The translations under genes were made by a program, and so were the position numbers. Under the pieces are notes generated by a model that worked only from the letters and a program-made list of their open reading frames with translations, was not told the DNA's origin and searched no databases. Below, piece after piece: positions 22,402 to 34,206 of a DNA stretch of 64,000 nucleotides. The stretch spans positions 372,001 through 436,000 of the forward strand of contig PSQN01000014.1 in NCBI GenBank assembly GCA_002989075.1. Reading direction: 5' to 3'. The stretch comes from Arthonia radiata (Eukaryota > Ascomycota > Arthoniomycetes > Arthoniales > Arthoniaceae). Numbering within the stretch: position 1 is the stretch's first letter; each line of letters starts with the position of its first letter.

Positions 22402-23162
22402 TCATACAATAGCCGTCGCATCCGCAGCCACCGTCCCCGGCGCCGCCTGCGCAACCTCTGACACCTTCCTCCGCTCCTGATCTTCTTTCTGGTATTGGCC
22501 TATACGGTATTTGGGCTCGAGGAGGCCGACCTACACACTATGTCAATTGTCATCCTACCTCCGCTTTTTGCAGCTCGTTGCTCTTCGCGTAGCTCTACTC
22601 TCTTTTTGTGGTTGTTGGGAGTGTGATGAGACTGTGGAGAGTGTGATGGAACGGTTAAAAGAGTGGAAAAGGTGATGTGGGCCAGACGCACCATACTCAA
22701 CAGCCTCCACGCGCTATCACTCGGCTGCGCGCCCACGCCTAGCCAGTACTTCGCGCGGAGCGTGTCGAGTTTGATGTCTTTGAATTTGCGGGTGGAGCCG
22801 TCGGGGGGGGGTTGGGGGATGGGGTCGTATGTGCCTTTGCTTCGTTAGTCACTGGTCTGTGTGGCTTCGGGATATTAGATGATGGGTACTGCGGAGGATG
22901 GTTTGCGTGGCCAAAGCAGCGAGTGGGGAGAGAGGTTGCAAGATTTGTTTGATGGCTACATACCGAGGACTTCGAGCGGTCTGCTATTGCGCGCTGTCCT
23001 GCTGTGGCGTTAGCATAGCCGAGATCTGTACTGGCGGATGCTGGCTTGATGGACGCGAGTGGAGTTCATGAGCTGGGGGGCGTACCGCGCGTGCGCAACC
23101 ACGATATTGTAGAAAGGGGTATGCCGGCGCCCGAAGCGCGCGAGCCGTATCTTCACGACCAT
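22402..23162 (-). CDS. mrps16: Mitochondrial small-subunit ribosomal protein bS16m
   Basis: Four exons (23162-23086, 22998-22964, 22834-22692, 22530-22402) rebuild a 127-residue protein. It starts MVVKIRLARFGRRHTPFYN, then IVVAHARTARNSRPLEVLGTYDPIPQ, both diagnostic of bS16. The third exon supplies FKDIKLDTLRAKYWLGVGAQ, then SDSAWRLLSM. The C-terminal tail GLLEPKYRIGQYQ is the fungal extension. The protein is in the mitochondrial 37S ribosomal subunit. Exon 2 is only 35 bases, so the gene is easily missed by frame-based gene finding. It is divergent from the Ist3 gene with 219 bases between start codons. Confidence 0.92.
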
Positions 23163-23381
23163 GGCATGGTATATTTAATGTCTTGCTTCAAGTATGGCAG
23201 ACGGACGATCTGAGACTTGGAGATGAACATATCTTAGCTGTCTTGGCAATATCACGGAGATTCCGGACATATACGAGAGACGTTCTTCGCGTGTCGCGAA
23301 AGTTGAAGACCACTTTATGCAACGCTACACTCCACACCCAGCTTCACCCATGTGCGCTTCAACGACTCATCAATTCCCGAC

Positions 23382-24393
23382 ATGAATCAAATCCGCTCCG
23401 TCCAAGCACTAAACCAAAAAGAGCTCGACAACGTCACGTAAGCCCCCCTCCACCACCCTCCACCCAACCCAAGCTAACACCCCCAGTCCCCCCACCGCCT
23501 CCTGGCACACCGACCACCGCCACACCGCCTTCATCTACATCGGCGGCCTCGACCCGCGCCTCTCCGAAGGCGACATCATCGTCATCTTCTCCCAGTACGG
23601 CAACCCCGTCTACCTAAACTACGTACGCGACCGCGAGACAGGAAAACCCAAAGGTTTCGCCTTCCTGAAATACGAGGACCAGCGCAGTTGCGATTTGGCT
23701 GTTGATAATCTCGGCGGGAGCGAGGTTCTGGGGTGGAAACTCAGGGTTGATCACTGCGAGTATAAGGTCAAGGAGGGGGAGGTGGTAAGGGATAATACGT
23801 ATGGGGAGGAGGGGGAGGATCCGTGGGGTGTGAAGGAGATAGATGAGGGGAATGAGACAGAAGGGGAGAGGCCGGTGTTGAGGGAGGAGCGGGAGCTGCA
23901 GAGGTTGGTGAGGGAGCATGATGAGGAGGATCCGATGAAGGGGATGTTGGTGAGGGGGAAGCGGGAGGAGGTGAAGAGGGCGGTGGCGAGGTGGGAGAGG
24001 GAGCAGGAGAGGGGGAAGAGGAGACGGAAGCATAGGAGGCGTGGGGAGCCGGGGATTGAGGATGGGGGGAATGATGGTGAGAGGAGGAGGAAGCACAGGC
24101 GGAGGCGGTCGAGGACGAGGTCGCGTAGTTCGGGGGATGGTCGTTCTGCGCGTGATAAGCGTCGACGGTCAGTCTCACCGCTGGCGAGGTCGAGGGAACG
24201 ACGGGAGGATGGCGGACGGCGTGACGGAAACAGAGGTCTGCTCTCATCTGATGAGGACGGCGGGAGGCGACGTAGAGACTCTCGTCGGCGCGACAGTTCA
24301 GCTCGCCGACGTAGTAGCTCAGATCGGCACCGCTCGTCACCTAAGCGCGGCGCACGATATGGTGAGCGCAGGAGACGCGATGACAGTCCATGA
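23382..24393 (+). CDS. ist3: U2 snRNP / RES complex component Ist3 (Snu17; RBMX2 family)
   Basis: Two exons (23382-23437, 23487-24393) give 320 residues. The start MNQIRSVQALNQKELDN is the family's N-terminal helix. The single RRM (about 35-112) has RNP2 FIYIGGL and RNP1 KGFAFLKY, and then the Ist3-type RRM extension WKLRVDHCEYKVKEGE. The remainder (about 150-320) is an Arg/Ser/Glu-rich tail with RR, RS and RD dipeptides. In yeast, Ist3 joins Bud13 and Pml1 in the RES complex, which helps first-step splicing and nuclear retention of pre-mRNA. A long antisense frame over the tail is a composition artefact. The first intron is 49 bases. Confidence 0.88.
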
Positions 24394-24555
24394 AATGAAG
24401 ATCTTAAAACGAGCAGCTTGCGTTCGAACCATTGATTTCTCTGCACATACCAAGGCAGCCAAATCGACGGGGGTGCTTGATAATACCTTCATTGAAGCCA
24501 GAAGCTGCAGATCGAAAATGCTGTTCAGCCGAAATCTTGGCCAGTAGAGCATTGA

Positions 24556-26143
24556 TTAATTTGGACGCATATACCTTGACCAGCCGACTCTCCGTAGGGT
24601 AGCTGGCTCATCCTCTGGCAACTTTAGCTCGAAGCGCTCATATCTTGCGTCTTTGCCAGCACTTAACACCTGGAGACAGAAAGTCAGCACAGTCCATTCT
24701 GAAGAGCAGTCACACCAGCGTCCTCAAACTTTTGACCAGCTCTGGGGAGGCAACGCCAGCTGGCTGCTTGCTAAGCGCTGAATATCACGGCAATACAGAC
24801 AGCGAGTGGCTGCTGCTATACTGGTGCGCAAGGCTTCCAATCGAGGCTGGTGACGCAGCAGTCATCCTTGCAGCTCTTCATATCGAAAGCGAATCCGCGA
24901 GTTATCGCAGCCATCCGGACGCTGAGGGGAGTCTCGGAGGCTATAGAATGAAAGGTGTAGACGCTGATAGGAGCAGACCTACCACGAGGTGCTCGTCATC
25001 CACCCAACCGACAAGACCCTTAACGCGAGCCATGCCTGGATAGTCATCCAGGCCGGAATCAAACGCCACGCTGACGAATGAGTAAACGTCCGTAAACACG
25101 CGTGGAGCGAATGGTACTTTTGCAAGACTGCCCCACTTTTGCCAATTAAGATACGATCCAGCATTAGATCCAGGAGATGCAGCGATGGGTGATGGAGAGC
25201 GGTCGACACTATGCCAGTCTGGGTCAGATGCAGATTTTTTATTTTGCGTACCAACCTGAATGTGCGACGTGGGCAGATTGAAGATGTGTAGTGTGTTGGT
25301 GTCAGACGTCACGGCCAGCTGACCTCCAGAGGGCGACGCCGCCACTGAGTAGATATTGGCAGTGTTGACACCTCGTCGCAATTCTCCAAGCTTTGCGCCG
25401 CTGCTCGTTGAATGCAAACGTATTAGCGTGCCATTCTCGCTCGCACTACATACGATCTCCTCGTCCTTGGTCAAACACAGAGCGCGTAGTGCACTGCTGT
25501 GAGCTGGGACGATTTTCTGGCCCGTCACCTCACGACGGCCCTCGCCTTTGTCGTCGAGCAGCACGACATGGATCTGTCCCGGCGATCGAGCTGGAAAGAT
25601 GCAGATCCGCGTACCAATCTCGCAGATTCCATTGGGATTTGCTGCCGTGGCGTAGGTGCCTATTGGCTTGATAGCCTCGCGCGAGTGGATGTACAGATGC
25701 ACTTGCGTCTGGCTGATGATGCAGATGTAGTGCACTGTCAATACTGAGCGTGTAATAGGTTCAGGAATAGATAGCGCAGTGATCTGCTTCTTCTGTCGGC
25801 TATTGTAGAGCGTTAGCTGTCTTGGCTTTGTGCCCTCGTTAGTCAGGCCCAGAATCTCGCTACTTCCAAGCATTGAAGCTGTCGAAGATCCGTCATTGAT
25901 CTCTTGACATGTATCGATCAGCTGATGACCTCGCAGTTACAAGGTGGTACTCACCTTGACTTAGTCGCACGTCGCAGCTATCTGACGTACGGACTAGAGA
26001 AAGTCAGCTTACTCATGCCATGGGTTGCTACGAAATGATGTACCTTGGAAGCCATCGTCTGTAGCAATTGCGAAGTATCTGCAGTCATTGCTGAGTGATA
26101 CAGAATGAGCGCGGCCGCCAAGAGCGCTATTGAACGATGCCAT
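24556..26143 (-). CDS. PROPPIN (Atg18/Atg21/Hsv2 family) WD-repeat protein
   Basis: Four exons (26143-26044, 25993-25955, 25902-24983, 24669-24556) close to 390 residues. The start is VSLSNDCRYFAIATDDGF, the usual first blade. The phosphoinositide-binding motif is present as LGELRRG followed by NIYSVAASPSGGQLAVTSD, the L/FRRG site that binds PI3P and PI(3,5)P2. The last blade ends with LSAGKDARYERFEL. Family members recruit autophagy or vacuole factors to endosomal and phagophore membranes. The acidic and Ser-rich loop SDPDWHSVDRSPSPIAASPG is the expected membrane-insertion loop of blade 6. I cannot tell Atg18 from Atg21 or Hsv2. The last intron (24670-24982) is 313 bases, much longer than the first two (50 and 52). 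Confidence 0.85.
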
Positions 26144-26916
26144 CCGTGCTGTCAACAGAAACACTCTTAAGAGTCCCGCGAGAAGTCCAGAATTGGAGGA
26201 GAGTTCACTGTCTACGATTGCCTCTCAAACATCCCGGTAGAATGTAGATCTTCTGGATCTGCGAAGACTGCTCTTGAGGTTCCGACGACTGATGTCGGCC
26301 AAGTCATAGTGCACAGAGTTACGTCACATGCAGCAGAATATGTCGGCCTGACTTCGTTGCATAACATGAGAAAACGGTCTCATGTTCCTTCGTCCAGACA
26401 ATTTGTGATCTCTGGGTAGAATCAAGCTGATGGAAGATGCTGTTCACGTTCGCTAGGTCGAGAGAGACGGGAGGTCTGTGCACCAGACATTCGAGGATTG
26501 TGATTGGCGGAGGGACTAGTGCACTTCTCCAGGGTGGGAAATGGGGACGAGAGTCAGGAGCGCCCCTGGGACTTCATCAGAGGCACCTTTTCTGCGCGAC
26601 ACTCTCATCTCGTCCGCAAACCTCCGTCTCACATCCCCCTCGTCTTGCTGCTTCTTCTCACTTTCATTCAGAACGTTGCCGAGCCTGTCAGAGACTCGTC
26701 TTTAGCTGCCAGGAATCTCTCAAGCGTGCCGTGCAGAGAGCGAACCGGGATCGACATGTCTTCAAACGCCAGTTCTGTATGATCCTAATTTCCTGCACAT
26801 CGCCAACCCTTTCCCCCATCTTCCGTCACAACTCAATCCAGCTTTCTTCTTGCACTCAACTTCCACCACCGTCACCTTCGTCCACACATCCAGGCCGCAC
26901 ACACTAATCAGCCGCT
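26144..26916. other. Divergent intergenic region between PROPPIN and septin genes
   Basis: About 770 bases. The part before the septin ATG (26580-26916) is CT- and CA-rich on the plus strand, a typical fungal 5' leader. The open frames inside it (26437-26907 and 26504-26782) show no domain sequence and end at or before the septin start. Confidence 0.5.
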
Positions 26917-28210
26917 ATGGCTCCACAGCTCAAGATGCGCAGGAAGAAGAACGTGAAGAAGGGTATTCAATTTTGTCTGATGGTCTGCGGCGCTTCGGGC
27001 ACTGGTACGACTCCGGGCAGGACCGTTGAGCAATCACAATAGCTAAATAATCCAGGTCGCACAACATTCGTCAACACGCTCTGCGGCAAGAAAGTCCTCG
27101 ACGGCAAAGATGCAGACGATGCGGAGAACGCCCACATGGAAGAGGGTGTCAAGATCAAGCCTATGACAGTTGGTCAGTGCTGCTTGTCTCTCATACAGCG
27201 TCGGCATGACCACGCTGACCCTCTGCAGAGCTTGAGCTGGATGACGAAGGCACACGCATATCCCTGACCGTCGTGGATACCCCTGGCTTTGGTGACCAGA
27301 TTGACAACGAGGCTAGGTGGGTTAGATGTCTACTGCGCCAATCGAACTGACTGACAGTAATAACAGCTTCTCGGAGATCGTCGGCTACCTCGAGCGCCAA
27401 TACGACTACATCCTTGCCGAAGAGTCGCGAATTAAGCGTAACCCGCGCTTCCGCGATAATCGTGTTCACGTCCTCCTCTACTTCATCACACCCACCGGCC
27501 ACGGTCTTCGCGAGTTGGATATCGAGCTCATGAAGCGCCTATCACCTCGCGTCAACGTCATCCCCGTCATCGGCAAAGCCGATGCTCTCACACCTGCCGA
27601 GCTTGCCGAGTCAAAGAGACTCGTCATGGAGGATATTGAGCACTACCGCATCCCCGTCTACAACTTTCCGTACGACATGGAGGAGGATGACGAGGACACC
27701 GTTGAGGAAAACGGCGAGCTCCGCAGCCTGATGCCGTTCGCGATTGTCGGTTCGGAAGAGAGCGTCGAAATCGGCGGCCGACGAATTCGCGCGCGCCAAT
27801 ATCCCTGGGGCGTCGTCGAGGTCGAAAATCCCAAGCACTCAGACTTCCTTGCCATTCGAAGCGCTTTGTTACACAGTCATTTGGCGGACCTGAAGGAGAT
27901 CACACATGACTTCCTGTACGAGAACTACCGTACCGAGAAGCTCAGCAAAGGCGTTAGCTCAGACACGCCCAACGACCAGAGCATGAACCCCGAGGATCTG
28001 GCATCGCAGTCGGTGAGATTGAAGGAGGAGCAGCTCAAGCGGGAAGAGGAGAAGCTGCGCGAGATCGAGTCCAAGGTGCAACGCGAGATTAACGAGAAGC
28101 GACAGGAGCTGCTTGCCCGCGAGAGCCAACTGCGGGAGATTGAGGCACGCATGACGAACCGGGAGAACAGCGCAGTACCTCCAGAAGCGGATGGCGAGGT
28201 GGCAGCGTAG
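26917..28210 (+). CDS. aspA: Septin, Cdc11/AspA group
   Basis: Four exons (26917-27004, 27056-27172, 27229-27316, 27367-28210) give 378 residues. The N-terminus RKKNVKKGIQFCLMVCGASG is diagnostic of the Cdc11/AspA group. The GTPase has G1 GASGTGRTT, G3 DTPGFGD and G4 GKAD, followed by the septin unique element (HSDFLAIRSALLHSHLADLKE). A coiled coil covers about 310-360. Core septins of this group cap or link hetero-octamers at the cortex, septa and hyphal branches. In this group the G1 Lys is replaced by Arg (GTGRTT), which fits the weak hydrolysis known for Cdc11. Introns are 50-56 bases. Confidence 0.95.
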
Positions 28211-29596
28211 GGGACGTCCATCGAGCGCTGTGCAAATCTTCTTGCTCACCGGACCTCGTGGTCATCTCAAGGCATTGCGGTCGTTCTGCACATGTTGGGG
28301 TTCTTGTAGAAAAACAATCTTGAGGGCTACTGGTATGAACCGACGGTGAGCATGTGCGTGGCAAACAAGACGCAAATGCCTCCCCAGGGTTTGGTGAGCA
28401 GTGATCCGAGTTCTCTTCTCGTCTACAAAAGGTTGCCATGACTTCATTCTGTGTGTACTCTACCTTACACTATCTACTAATGTTTCCACCATTGGGCCGA
28501 ACTCTGTTTGTTCCTGACCCAAACACTGCCCTTGCCGTAAGTTGCACGTTTTGGTCTGCTATCTGCGGAATCTTCACCGGGACAGACGAAGCTTGGTCCA
28601 CGTTACAATTTGGCGTTGTCGCTGACTGAAAACAAGTCGAATGGGAGTGTACTGTGACTGACGATAGATTGTGATGCATCTCAGACGCTTTACTGCCCAC
28701 TGATTGGGTCTAGAAGCTAGGAACAGGTTGCAGCAAGGACAACGTTGAGGTCGGTACCGGTGGGTAACGTGCACGTCCCAAGCACACAAAGAGATACCCA
28801 GCGCGACCTTCACTTTTGATGCCCAAGAGCCGAATATTGATCGCCTGATGCGGTAATTACTGATCCGCCATTAGCGCCTAATGGATGTTAGCGTGAAAAG
28901 AGCGCGCGCCAGCATTCACCCCTCTCTGCGCTCATCATCCGCCGCATCTGCCTGCTTTTCTGCCTTTTCCCTCTCTTTACACCCAGGTGTTTGCATCTTT
29001 AACGACCACTTGTACAGCTTTGAACCCCATCATATAGGACTGTGATTAAACCACCTTGGGAGTCATCCGTCTCATACAATTGTGCCCTGTGGATTACTGT
29101 ACCACCTGGGGAGCACCAACCCCCACCAGGAGCCTGAATTTCTTCACCTGGACCCGCCACGCAATCCGAGGACTTGAAGGCTGTTTGTGCCCTGAGAACC
29201 CAATCTCACCGGACTCTGCTGTTTGTATAATCTGTAAACTACCCACTGGACATATTTAATCCCCATTGCCCGGACTTCCTCCTTCACTTTCTCCCCGGAC
29301 ATCTGGACTCGAGCACTGCTTCGTCGTGTGTTCGATTCCCATTGGATCCTGTTACGACCAAGTCATTGGCGTGAGCATCGCGAAAGCAACCTCGCATCCT
29401 CTCCGTTACCGTGTGCCCTGCAGGACCGTACCTGAAAAAGCTCCCTGGCCACATCGATTGAAGTTTCCCAACACCGTGGACAAGCCCTCGAGGACCCGCA
29501 CTTGATAGGAAGTATCGTTTCACCAAAGGATCTAGAGCTAAAGGGAAACCCTGTTGTCACCTGCGTGGAGGCCGCACTCCGGAATTCTTCCTCGCC
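28211..29596. other. Intergenic stretch upstream of rfeG
   Basis: About 1.4 kb with no coding support. From about 28900 to 29596 it is CT-rich on the plus strand and probably contains a long transcribed leader of rfeG. Several short upstream ATGs lie in it, including one at 29056, which could affect translation if transcribed. I found no RNA gene; a GTTCGATTCC-like box near 29331 lacks the rest of a tRNA. Confidence 0.5.
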
Positions 29597-30705
29597 ATGT
29601 CAGAGTACGGCTCACGGAAAAATCAATACTTCGTCCCTGGAGATGGTATTGCGCGCGAGGTCATCACAGCTGACGTTTGCAAATACCTCGACAATGATGC
29701 GACCGTGCGTCCAATGAACTACCAGGTATACCTCTCTCCGCTACGTCTGATTGAGCTGCTTCTGACCTCTCGCACAGGGACGCGACGGCTTTATGCTGTA
29801 CGCGTATCGCAACCTCACATCTGTAAGCGCTTTGCTCATGGCGTAGCTCAACCCAACATTCTGACGTTTGCAAATCGCCACAGGCAATGATCGAAGACCT
29901 GAAAAAGGACACGCTCCTCTTCCAGAAAGAACAGCGAGAAAAGCGGCAACGTCAAACCTCCAGCCGCAGCCAAGGATCGGGCGCTCAACAGCAATCTCGT
30001 AAACGTGGTTACGAACCCACTCCGGACGCAGACCTGGCGTACATTGATTCTAGGACACATCAGCGAAGACAAGACATTGGCCCCACGGTTCCAGAAACGC
30101 CCTCGCCAGGCATTGCGGACGCCTATCCTCCTGGCCGCGGACCACCACCTGGCATGGGCTACCAGCAACATCCGTCTCCTCAGCATGAGTCAAATTATCC
30201 TCCCAATCGTGGCGGTGGTCCCTACGCAGGCTCCTCCAGCTCTCCCTCATTCCAGCCCGGATACCCTACGGCAATGGACACCAGCTATCCCTCAAGACCC
30301 TCTAACGATTTTGGTGGATACCCACCGAATGCGTTTGCTAATGGACAGCCGTCCGTTGGAGGTCCAGGACGGGCATTTCCACCTCAGCCGCCTCAGACTG
30401 CCCCGCCCATCGCTTCGAGGTCAGTCGAGCACTTTAGCTCACCGACATCGCTGACTGACACATCTCCCAGAGATCCTCGAGACCCGCACTACGGTTATGG
30501 CGATCCACGCGGTGATCCGCGGGATCCCCGCGATATGAGGGATCCACGTGCTGACCCAAGAGCTGACCCAAGAGCTGACCCCCGTGCCATGCCTCATGGG
30601 GACCCACGGCAATTCCCTCCGGACCGAAACATGGATTACGGTCGCCCAGTGGATCCTCGTGCTTACAACGATCCTCGATACCAAGACAGCCGGTACCGGC
30701 GCTGA
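29597..30705 (+). CDS. rfeG: RfeG-type transcription factor-like protein
   Basis: Three exons (29597-29725, 29778-29822, 29884-30705) give 331 residues. The conserved head reads MSEYGSRKNQYFVPGDGI, then REVITADVCKYLDNDATVRP, GFMLYAYRNLTSAMIEDLK, matching the fungal proteins annotated as transcription factor RfeG. A short basic segment follows (QREKRQRQ), then a Pro/Gly/Tyr-rich region and a C-terminal stretch of DPR tripeptides. The biochemical function is poorly known; DNA binding is inferred from the family name only. The DPR stretch is encoded by an imperfect 12-base tandem repeat at about 30547-30590. Exon 2 is just 45 bases. Confidence 0.85.
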
Positions 30706-33700
30706 CGAGAGATGCATTGAGCGCTGTGTCTAATAGCAGTCATGTCTTCCACGCCCTTCTCAAAGTCCGGATCGGCAGGTCTGGTATAGTAATCTTGCTT
30801 TGGAACGTGTCCATGGCATTACTGCTGCTGCTACTGCTCTCGGAGCGTCACAGGGCGATTATCCACAACCACCGAGGACTACGAAGTCTTCTGCAATCAA
30901 CCATGTATCAATTCAGTCGCTCTCAATATCCCTTTGGTAATGGCTCCGGCCAACCGATACTTGACGCAAAGAGGCAAGTCGATTATGCTCGGAAAGGACA
31001 TCAGCATTAGCGGAGCGAACTTTTTGCTGTCACTGCTTGGCGTTATGGATCCCATTTGAAGGAAACTGATTTGGGCACATACATGAATTATACCCACACT
31101 GTGATCTCTACAGACGAATATACGGCCGAGGAGGCTTATTGGTACAGGGAGAAAGATTGACCCGCAATGCATGAGCATCGATTTCTGACCTCCCCATCGT
31201 GTTTCAAAGACATGCACGTAGCGCCTCTGACTATCTCACAGCACAAAGGTGAAGCCGGCGGACCCAAGAAACCTCGGTCGAGTCCCAGGTAAAGCCGCCT
31301 CCACACGGAACCGAACCAAGGGCTGATTTTGCGCTGCCAAAAAGAGGACTGCATGCAGAAAAGAAAAACCCTGAATTTCAATGGCCCCTGCCACACTTTT
31401 GAAAGAGGCCTCCGGTCCGTGGCCTATCGCTAACCGGGCAGGCACTCTTGCGAGCTTATATAAGCTGCCCTACCTCGGTGCTTGGCGCCCGTCTAGCGGC
31501 ATGAATGTCACCTTGACAACGATATGCCCCAGATCCCCTGTACTCCTCCCCGTCACCGTCGATTCTAGGGTCTCCAATTAGACACAAATTGATACGAGGT
31601 CGCTTCTATACCACGGTAGTCCCATCTATTCTTCAAACTATGTCGTGGCACACGCCACACCGATTCTTTAAACTGCTGCAGACATTTCTAATGAACAGGC
31701 TCATGCCGCAGCTCGGCTTAGGGTCCGATCTCTAGCAGATACTGCGAAGGCTGATGAATATGCATGCAATGAGGAGTGCGAAGAAGATGCACTTCAATGT
31801 GCTGACCCCCTTACCATACGCTAATCTTAAAATTGACTTCCAGTCCAAACCCGTCTACTCATGCTCCACGTGTCAAGTCACCACTGCGGCAAGACGTCCA
31901 GAAGTGCGAGTCTGGCATATATCGGAAGAACGAATGCAGCACCACCTCTCCGTACTTGACGCTCACGCACACGATGCCGATACAATCCGCGTTTTCCGTA
32001 AGGCGCCGATGCTTTCATCTCATGGCCTTGACCCGTGAGCAGGGTGTAATCTTCAGGGTGGTGTGCCCGTCACGTCACTGTTGTCAATCAGTGTCTTTGA
32101 AACACGACGTGCCAGGGTTCCGCACAAGGTAAGGCGTCTCAAGGTAAGGCTCAAGTCAAGGCATTTTGACCAAATCAAATCGCACCTTATGGCTGCCTTG
32201 AATTGGAGGGCGTCGAAACAAGGCGCGCGCATTTGATTTGCATACTGCCTTCAGGGGGGAAAGCCCGAGCTAATGAAGGCAAGGCAAACTTGATTGTGTC
32301 TTCAGCAAACGCAGGCGGAAGTCCTTGGTTTGATCTTCCTGATGCGGAATCCTTTCGGACGTGGTCATTCCGCTGAAACCCCGGCAAGTTTGTGAGCAGA
32401 TTCATGGCCACGGCCAGCAACACCTGTCCTTGCCAAACTCAATACCCGCAATGTCCACGACACGTGGGGGATCATGACACCTCACTTTCTTCCAGTCCTC
32501 TTGCAATTCCGTTTCTATGTCACGACAGCTGTACCATCATGCGTGTCCCGTCCTTTACACCGTTCCTTACTTAAACCCACTTCGATCTCCTTCTCAACCC
32601 AGAACTCCAGACACCAGTACCACAAGCAGCAGCACCACCAGCACACCAACCACTTCTACACTTTAGCCTAAAAGCCAACCATCCAACAACCCCAAATCAA
32701 CCCACCCGTCCATCGAAATGGCCGAAAATGACGACGTCGCCACAGACGTAAGCTCAGGGGAGATCGAAATACATTTCACGTGAGATCCTCGACGCGTGAC
32801 GCGGGGTGTCATATACTGGCGAGTAGAAAGCTTACATCATCTTACTGCCTTTAAAGACAACGACAGCCGCAGGAATATCCAGCAAAGTGAGAAAGGATCA
32901 GATCACATGATCTTCGAAACCGTACTGTGGCTGTGGTGTACGGTAGCGAGCATCACAGCACTGAGATTACCCCCGTGTCCAGTGATCGTTTCAGTCTCGC
33001 CTCCCAACCGGTTCTCCTTGTCTTTGTCTGCTTGAGCAACTCTCCCTCTCGCTCCGCCGGGGATTTTTCATTGAGCTACGCTTGATGGTGGTCGTAAGTG
33101 TTTGCGCCGGCATGCGTTCAGCTTTAATGAATGCGCTGCGCAGGTACCTTCTTTCTCTGCGGTCCATATGTTCATCCCCGTTCTAGAGTTTGTGATAGAA
33201 GACAGATTCAAATGGCCATGCATTCATGTTCGGACTGCGCAAAAATTCTTGCGCCCGCGTGTGGGACATTCTAGTGGATATTGCGCCCATAGAAAGGCGA
33301 GGCTGATGGTCAAAGGTGACAGTTCGCTCGCGGTCGCCAGTCAAAGGACTCAGCGAGGCAGAAGTATCCTGGCGCTCCACTTCATCAGCATAGAGCCAGG
33401 ATGGGCAGGTCTTCGATCATGTAAAGTAGGTAAAGGACGCTCTTCGTATCGCACTTGCGTCTTAGAATGCGCGTTCCCCTGATGGTGGAACCATTCCGCG
33501 GAGTCGATCTAAGATATGCTTTGATGCCTGAGTCCGACTGAAGTCCAGCCAGGGCGTTTTTTAAGAAGCTATGCAGAACAGGCCCAAGTTTCCGAGCATC
33601 ATGTTGATCAGCGACGAGGACATATATAGAGTGATACGTTTTAGTGCATAAGAGGTCGGCGCCATAGATTCAGCCTTCGCTGGAAAGCCTCCAGTCATTT

Positions 33701-34206
33701 ACTCATGCATTTGTGCGCGCTCATCGCGTTCCGGAAGTCTAGCTTGCAAAGCGTCAGCTCGGGTTGGCTTCTTCGAGTATATAATCTTAGCTCAAGTTTT
33801 CTCATGAATCAGTGCTCTCTTTGATCGACAGTGCGTGTCAATGGCTGTGCTAGCCAATGACAGCTTCAGGCGAGCATTACGGTTTTGACTACACAAGGAG
33901 GCTGCTAGGACCACGAGAGGCCAGCAACTTCTGCCTTGAGGCTCGCGTGTCTTTCGTCATCTTGAGATGGAGACGGCATGAAGAATATGGACTTACCCGT
34001 CGACAGTAGAACACTTCCGTACGCACAAAGGAAGCAGTCGAACGCCAAACGATTCGCTCAGCGTATCTTGAAATCTCCGCGTTCCGCCGCTCGATCGTTC
34101 GTTCGTCGCGATGATATGTCTTCGTATGGCATCTTAATGGGTCAACCGTTTTACCTGCGATTTGGCTCAAGCTGCGCGCTAATGTTTGCGCATCGAGCTG
34201 CCCAAC
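30706..34206. other. Gene-poor 3.5 kb stretch
   Basis: Almost nothing codes here. A CA-rich leader and a good start context lie near 32718 (listed separately). An 11-base motif CAAGGTAAGGC occurs twice, 15 bases apart, at 32125 and 32140, inside a run of AAGG-like words. The rest has only short overlapping frames. It is unusual next to gene spacing elsewhere in the window. Confidence 0.5.
32718..32783 (+). CDS. Possible 5' end of an unidentified spliced gene
   Basis: A CT/CA-rich leader (about 32480-32717) of the kind seen before real genes here leads to a clean ATG whose frame, MAENDDVATDVSSGEIEIHFT, stops after 21 codons. A strong GTAAGC donor follows codon 10 (at 32748) and a GTGAGA donor lies at 32780. 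Splicing the first to the AAAG acceptor before 32861 would continue in frame for about a dozen codons to another GTGAGA donor. I could not find the next exons, so the gene may be small, decayed or made of very short exons. Family unknown. Confidence 0.28.
   Translation: MAENDDVATDVSSGEIEIHFT

Noticed and set aside
23614-24446. Long antisense frames opposite the Arg-rich tail of Ist3
   Set aside because: Pro/Leu/Ser-rich translation of AGG/GAG runs; no conserved sequence, and the sense frame has a clear RRM protein.
29056-29505. Short frames upstream of rfeG, including a GTTCGATTCC-like B box near 29331
   Set aside because: No A box, acceptor stem or T-stem pairing, and no protein similarity; more likely 5' leader.
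32125-32150. CAAGGTAAGGC pair as a start of a CRISPR-like or satellite array
   Set aside because: Only two copies 15 bases apart, no spacers and no further units.
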